NCBI GenBank assembly: GCA_034180005.1
Contig: JAXFPC010000055.1
Span: 1 to 25,584, forward strand
Reading direction: 5' to 3'
DNA: 25,584 bases
Source: JAXFPC01 sp034180005
Lineage (GTDB): Bacteria; Bacillota; Negativicutes; Acidaminococcales; Acidaminococcaceae
Translations under genes and position numbers: made by a program
The notes under the pieces: model-generated
What the model was told of the DNA's origin: nothing
Seen by the model: the letters and a program-made list of their open reading frames with translations, nothing else
Databases searched by the model: none
Shown here: positions 22,127 to 25,584 of the stretch, one piece after another
Numbering within the stretch: position 1 is the first letter of the stretch
How the letters are laid out: each line of letters starts with the position of its first letter

Positions 22127-23638
22127 ATGGCTTTTTATTATGACGAACCTGCGCATACATTCAGCGAATATCTTCTGGTGCCGGGTTATTCTTCCGAGAA
22201 GTGCATACCTGCCAATGTTGATCTGCGCACTCCGCTTGTGAAATATAAAAAAGGCGAGCAGTCCGCTATAACACTGAATATTCCCATGGTGTCGGCTATC
22301 ATGCAGTCGGTATCGGGTGAAAAGCTGGCAATCGCTCTTTCCAAAGAAGGCGGCGTTTCTTTTATCTACGGTTCGCAGAGCGTTGAGGACGAGGCTGCGA
22401 TGGTGGCTCGCGTCAAAGCGCATCGAGCAGGATTTGTAAGCAGCGATTCCAATATTCGTCCTGACAGCACTTTGGCTGATATTTTGGCTTTGAAGGAATT
22501 GACGGGGCATTCCACTGTCGCCGTTACTACCGACGGAACTGTCAACGGCAAATTGGAAGGTATAGTTACCAGCCGTGACTATCGTCCGAGCCGCATGCGC
22601 TCCGACACTTTGGTGCGCGATTTTATGACTCCGATAGATCAGATGATTTTTGCCGGCAAGGACACCACATTGCAGCAAGCCAATGATATTATCTGGGAAA
22701 AGAAGCTGAACACGTTGCCGATAGTTGATGATGAAGGTCGTTTGCTTTATATGGTATTCCGCAAAGATTATGCTACGCACAAGGAGTACCCGTTGGAACT
22801 TTTGGACAGCAAAAAACGTCACATCGTGGGAGCGGGCATTAACACTCGCGACTACGAAGAGCGTGTTCCGGCACTTGTGGCGGCAGGCGCGGACGTTTTG
22901 TGCATAGATTCTTCTGAAGGTTACAGCGCATGGCAAAAATTGACGCTGGAATGGATTCGTTCCAAGTACGGCGACACTGTTAAGGTCGGTGCAGGTAATG
23001 TTGTTGATGGTGAAGGCTTCCGCTTTTTGGCAGATGCCGGAGCTGATTTTGTGAAAGTAGGCATCGGCGGTGGTTCTATTTGCATCACGCGCGAGCAGAA
23101 AGGTATAGGTCGCGGACAGGCTACTGCTCTGATAGATGTTTGCAAAGCAAGGGATGAATACTTTAAGGAAACCGGCGTCTACGTTCCTGTATGCTCCGAC
23201 GGCGGTATTGTGTATGATTACCACATGACTCTGGCTTTAGCCATGGGTGCCGACTTCATGATGTTGGGACGTTATTTCGCAAGATTTGACGAGAGCCCTA
23301 CTAACAAAGTCAATGTTAACGGTACTTACATGAAAGAGTATTGGGGAGAAGGTTCCAGTCGCGCGCGCAATTGGCAGCGCTATGATATGGGCGGAGCGTC
23401 CAAGCTTTCTTTCGAGGAAGGTGTGGACTCTTACGTTCCGTACGCAGGCTCGCTGAAGGATAACGTTAATCTGTCCTTGAGCAAGGTGCGCTCTACCATG
23501 TGTAACTGCGGCGCTTTGAATATCAGAGAACTGCAGGAGAAAGCAAAGCTGACTCTTGTGTCCGCAACTTCATTGGTAGAAGGCGGCGCTCACGACGTAC
23601 TGCTCAAAGATACAAACAACAGCAATTTCCCTAAATAG
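22127..23638 (+). CDS. guaB: IMP dehydrogenase, Tritrichomonas foetus-like type
   Basis: 503 residues, ATG at 22127 after GGGTGAT. It oxidises IMP to XMP with NAD, the first step towards GMP. Catalytic barrel interrupted by a two-CBS insert (about 95-220: VAVTTDGTVNGKLEGIVTSRDY; LNTLPIVDDEGRLLYMVFRKDY). The active-site loop GIGGGSICITREQKGIGRGQ carries Cys319, and the flap SSRARNWQRYDMGG has Arg418 and Tyr419. These numbers coincide exactly with Cys319, Arg418 and Tyr419 of the T. foetus enzyme, which is also 503 residues long. Standard bacterial GuaB has a shorter flap (DRYFQ type) and is about 485-490 residues. It follows purD after 49 nt and may be read from the pur promoter; a terminator follows. 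Confidence 0.93.
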   Translation: MAFYYDEPAHTFSEYLLVPGYSSEKCIPANVDLRTPLVKYKKGEQSAITLNIPMVSAIMQSVSGEKLAIALSKEGGVSFIYGSQSVEDEAAMVARVKAHRAGFVSSDSNIRPDSTLADILALKELTGHSTVAVTTDGTVNGKLEGIVTSRDYRPSRMRSDTLVRDFMTPIDQMIFAGKDTTLQQANDIIWEKKLNTLPIVDDEGRLLYMVFRKDYATHKEYPLELLDSKKRHIVGAGINTRDYEERVPALVAAGADVLCIDSSEGYSAWQKLTLEWIRSKYGDTVKVGAGNVVDGEGFRFLADAGADFVKVGIGGGSICITREQKGIGRGQATALIDVCKARDEYFKETGVYVPVCSDGGIVYDYHMTLALAMGADFMMLGRYFARFDESPTNKVNVNGTYMKEYWGEGSSRARNWQRYDMGGASKLSFEEGVDSYVPYAGSLKDNVNLSLSKVRSTMCNCGALNIRELQEKAKLTLVSATSLVEGGAHDVLLKDTNNSNFPK

Positions 23639-23672
23639 AAACAGACTATACATGAGCTGCCCGGCAGCTGCG

Positions 23673-23708
23673 GCGCCTCTGCATCAATAACAGCAGAGGC
23701 GCTTTGTG
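23673..23708 (+). terminator. Terminator after guaB
   Basis: GCGCCTCTGC (23673-23682) pairs perfectly with GCAGAGGCGC (23693-23702), 10-nt loop, then TTTGTGT. A smaller hairpin AGCTGC-CCG-GCAGCT (23655-23669) lies just before it. Confidence 0.75.
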
Positions 23709-23818
23709 TATACATAATTCCTTGCATCTCAGTATTGCTTTTTTTGTGTCGGTATAGTAAAGTATGTTTAAAGTTAATGTCTTTTAACGGTGGAATGAGA
23801 GGAAAGGTGTGTATTTTT

Positions 23819-24664
23819 ATGAATATGAAAAAAATCGTCAGGATTATGCTTTGCGGTTTGATGGCTGCTGCAGTGGCCTTTGCTGCCGGCTGCGGCGGAG
23901 ATAAAAAAGATGCGGCTCAAAAAAAAGTTCTCAAGGTCGGCATGGAATGTGCTTACGCTCCATACAATTGGTCGCAGACAACTGATAAAGACGGCGCTGT
24001 AAAAATTGTCGGCTCTAATGAGTACGCTTACGGCTATGACGTAATTATTGCCAAAAAGTTGGCTGAATCTATGGGAGCTCAGCTGGAAATACACAAGATA
24101 GAGTGGGATGGACTGCCTCCTGCGGTTGTCAGCGGGAAGATTGATGCCGCTATAGCCGGTATGTCTATCACGGCCAAACGTAAAGAAACTGTAGATTTTA
24201 CCAAACCTTATTACTATGCTAATGTAGTTGCTTTGGTGAAGAAGGATTCTCCGCAGGCAAAATCACAAAGCGTTGCCGACCTGAAAGGTTCTGTTGCCAC
24301 ATCGCAGCTGAATACTATTTGGTACGACTTGATCGATCAGGTTCCCGAAGTAAAAAAACTTCCTGCTATTGACAACGTACCCGGCATGCTGGTAGCTCTT
24401 AAATCAGGTAAATGCAATCTTATCGTAACAGATATTCCCACCGCCAAGGCTGCGGCTTTTGCAAATCCTGAGCTGGTTATGGTGGAATACGCCGCTGAAA
24501 AAGGTTTCAAAACGTCAAAAGAGGATGTTGAAATCGGTGTAGCCGTTAAAAAGGGCAACAAGGAGCTTGTTGACGCTATGAATAAAGTTCTCGGCAGCAT
24601 GAATGAGGCGGATTTCAATAAAATTATGGATGAAGCGATTAAGAAACAGCCTTTGAGCAAATAA
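23819..24664 (+). CDS. Polar amino acid ABC transporter, lipoprotein substrate-binding protein
   Basis: 281 residues from ATG 23819, with GGAAAGG (23801-23807) 11 nt upstream; ATG 23825 is an alternative and the frame is open further upstream without a good start. The N-terminus has basic residues, a hydrophobic stretch and a lipobox-like AFAAGC, so cleavage before Cys25 and lipid anchoring are expected. The mature part is an SBP type 3 domain: VLKVGMECAYAPYNW, YGYDVIIAKKLAESMG, WDGLPPAVVSGKIDAAIAGMSITAKRKETVDFTKPYYY, VATSQLNTIW and CNLIVTDIPTAKA. It delivers an amino acid to the permease encoded downstream; the substrate (polar, possibly glutamine, histidine or arginine class) cannot be fixed from sequence. 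Confidence 0.92.
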   Translation: MNMKKIVRIMLCGLMAAAVAFAAGCGGDKKDAAQKKVLKVGMECAYAPYNWSQTTDKDGAVKIVGSNEYAYGYDVIIAKKLAESMGAQLEIHKIEWDGLPPAVVSGKIDAAIAGMSITAKRKETVDFTKPYYYANVVALVKKDSPQAKSQSVADLKGSVATSQLNTIWYDLIDQVPEVKKLPAIDNVPGMLVALKSGKCNLIVTDIPTAKAAAFANPELVMVEYAAEKGFKTSKEDVEIGVAVKKGNKELVDAMNKVLGSMNEADFNKIMDEAIKKQPLSK

Positions 24665-24679
24665 GATTTGTCAATATGT

Positions 24680-24706
24680 GGGGCGGCCGTGCAGCCGTCC
24701 CTTTTT
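24680..24706 (+). terminator. Intercistronic terminator/attenuator between binding protein and permease
   Basis: GGGGCGGC (24680-24687) pairs with GCCGTCCC (24694-24701, one G·U pair), 6-nt loop, followed by TTTTT. Partial termination here would make more binding protein than permease. It could also act as a 3' stabiliser. Confidence 0.75.
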
Positions 24707-24736
24707 CCTATATATTTCGGAGGTGGTGAAATAAGT

Positions 24737-25531
24737 ATGCCGGAAACTTTTTTTGGCTGGGTTTTATTTCTTATGGATCAATACGGCGCCATTCTGCTGA
24801 AAGGCGCGGGGATCACATTGTTGCTGGCGTTAGTAGGAACGTTGGTTGGTTGTTTGATCGGTTTGGTCGTCGGTATAATTCAGACGATTCCTGCAGAAAC
24901 TACGGACGGTTTCGCAAAGCGTGTTGCCATAAAATTTTTGCAGCGTTTACTTGATGCTTATGTGGAAGTATTTCGCGGCACGCCCATGATTGTGCAAGCG
25001 ATGGTCGTTTACTACGGAGCAATGAGTTTGTTTGCCATAGATATGTCGCCCATGTTCGCAGGCTTTTTTGTTGTGTCCATCAACACGGGAGCTTATATGG
25101 CTGAAACTGTACGCGGCGGTATAGAATCCGTTGATCCGGGGCAGAAGGAAGCCGCCGTGGCTATAGGTATGGATCATTTTCAAACGATGCGCTGTGTGAT
25201 ACTGCCGCAGGCACTGCGCAATGTTATGCCGCAGCTGGGTAATAATTTGATTATCAATATTAAAGATACGTCCGTTTTGAATGTTATATCCGTTACCGAG
25301 CTGTACTTTGCATCAAAGTCGGCTGCCGGCGTTTATTACAAGTATTTTGAAATTTTTTTCCTGACCTGTGTAATTTATTTCGTTATGACTTTTACGGCTT
25401 CACGTTTGCTGCGTTGGTTGGAGGGAAAAATGGACGGACCGAAAGACTATCAGCTCGTGACTTATGACCCAATGATGGATCCGTGCGGAGCGGTGCCGCT
25501 GCCGACAAAGAAACAGAAAGGAAAGTATTAA
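24737..25531 (+). CDS. Polar amino acid ABC transporter permease (HisM family)
   Basis: 264 residues from ATG 24737, 10 nt after GGAGGTGG (24719-24726). Membrane segments begin at about residue 23 (GAGITLLLALVGTLVGCLIGLVVGII). EVFRGTPMIVQAMVVYYG is typical of the HisMQ subfamily, INTGAYMAETVRGGIESVDPGQKEAAVAIGM leads into the EAA loop (EAAVAIGMDHFQTMRCVILPQALRNVMPQLGN) that docks the ATPase, and further segments follow. Only one permease gene is present before the ATPase, so a homodimer is likely. It has a hydrophilic C-terminal tail ending KKQKGKY. The ATPase gene starts 1 nt after its stop. Confidence 0.94.
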   Translation: MPETFFGWVLFLMDQYGAILLKGAGITLLLALVGTLVGCLIGLVVGIIQTIPAETTDGFAKRVAIKFLQRLLDAYVEVFRGTPMIVQAMVVYYGAMSLFAIDMSPMFAGFFVVSINTGAYMAETVRGGIESVDPGQKEAAVAIGMDHFQTMRCVILPQALRNVMPQLGNNLIINIKDTSVLNVISVTELYFASKSAAGVYYKYFEIFFLTCVIYFVMTFTASRLLRWLEGKMDGPKDYQLVTYDPMMDPCGAVPLPTKKQKGKY

Positions 25532-25532
25532 G

Positions 25533-25584
25533 ATGTCTGAAGAAAAAGAATTGCTTATATCCGTTCAGAATCTGAAAAAATCCT
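25533..25584 (+). CDS. Amino acid ABC transporter ATP-binding protein (5' end only)
   Basis: The first 17 codons are in the window: MSEEKELLISVQNLKKS. ATG at 25533 is preceded by GAAAGGAAAG (25516-25525). The LLISVQNLKKS start is like the first beta strand of GlnQ/HisP-type ATPases, and the position after binding protein and permease makes this the expected third component. No catalytic motifs are visible before the edge. Confidence 0.8.
   Translation, partial: MSEEKELLISVQNLKKS

Noticed and set aside
23722..23758. Promoter for the binding-protein gene (TTGCAT or TTGCTT with TATAGT)
   Set aside because: The TATAGT is acceptable, but the -35 candidates are 25 or 12 nt away. No well-spaced pair was found.
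1..25584. CRISPR arrays, insertion sequences, integrases, phage genes
   Set aside because: No repeated spacer-like units, transposase motifs or attachment-site duplications were seen by eye; the window looks like core chromosome.

Overview
The window reads as the chromosome of an anaerobic, propionate-type Firmicute of the Negativicutes, probably Acidaminococcaceae and Phascolarctobacterium-like. This is inferred from strong AGGAGG-type ribosome binding sites, consensus sigma-A promoters, a two-subunit methylmalonyl-CoA mutase with its MeaB chaperone, a cobalamin-dependent MetH with a separate activation protein, and a compact pur operon. All genes lie on the + strand except the convergent lrgA-lrgB pair. 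Both ends cut genes: tadA on the left and an ABC-transporter ATPase on the right.

Layout. 1-480: the 3' end of tadA, then tRNA-Ser(CGA) with its own promoter. 530-822: a self-contained micro-operon with a palindrome, a promoter, two tandem paralogous genes for 21- and 19-residue peptides, and a terminator. 866-7859: a perfect consensus promoter drives a cobalamin riboswitch and a leader of about 350 nt ending in an attenuator-like hairpin. An MsrA-family gene lacking the catalytic cysteine follows, then mutA, mutB and meaB, which isomerise succinyl-CoA/methylmalonyl-CoA and protect the B12 enzyme; a terminator closes the unit. 7931-12372: an Rrf2 regulator heads an operon of metF, a stand-alone methionine synthase activation protein and metH, which together make methionine from methylene-THF and homocysteine. 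The bidirectional terminator at its end is shared with lrgB.

12380-13454 (minus): lrgA-lrgB, a murein-hydrolase/holin-like membrane pair. 13526-16275: clpB with a promoter surrounded by TTTGACT/AGTCAAA heptamers, and a terminator. 16360-22077: a possible PurBox pair and a strong promoter, then purE-purF-purM-purN-purH(N-terminal domain only)-purD. 22127-23708: an IMP dehydrogenase of the Tritrichomonas foetus type, which takes the IMP made by the pur pathway towards GMP, and a terminator. 23819-25584: a polar amino acid ABC transporter (lipoprotein binding protein, leaky-looking terminator, permease, start of ATPase).

The most unusual items are the tandem micro-genes at 612-754, whose differences are mainly synonymous or conservative; the cysteine-less MsrA homologue behind a B12 riboswitch; the purH that stops cleanly after its IMP cyclohydrolase domain; and the protozoan-like IMP dehydrogenase. 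Everything here was read by eye: family calls rest on motifs and remembered family sequences, not on searches.
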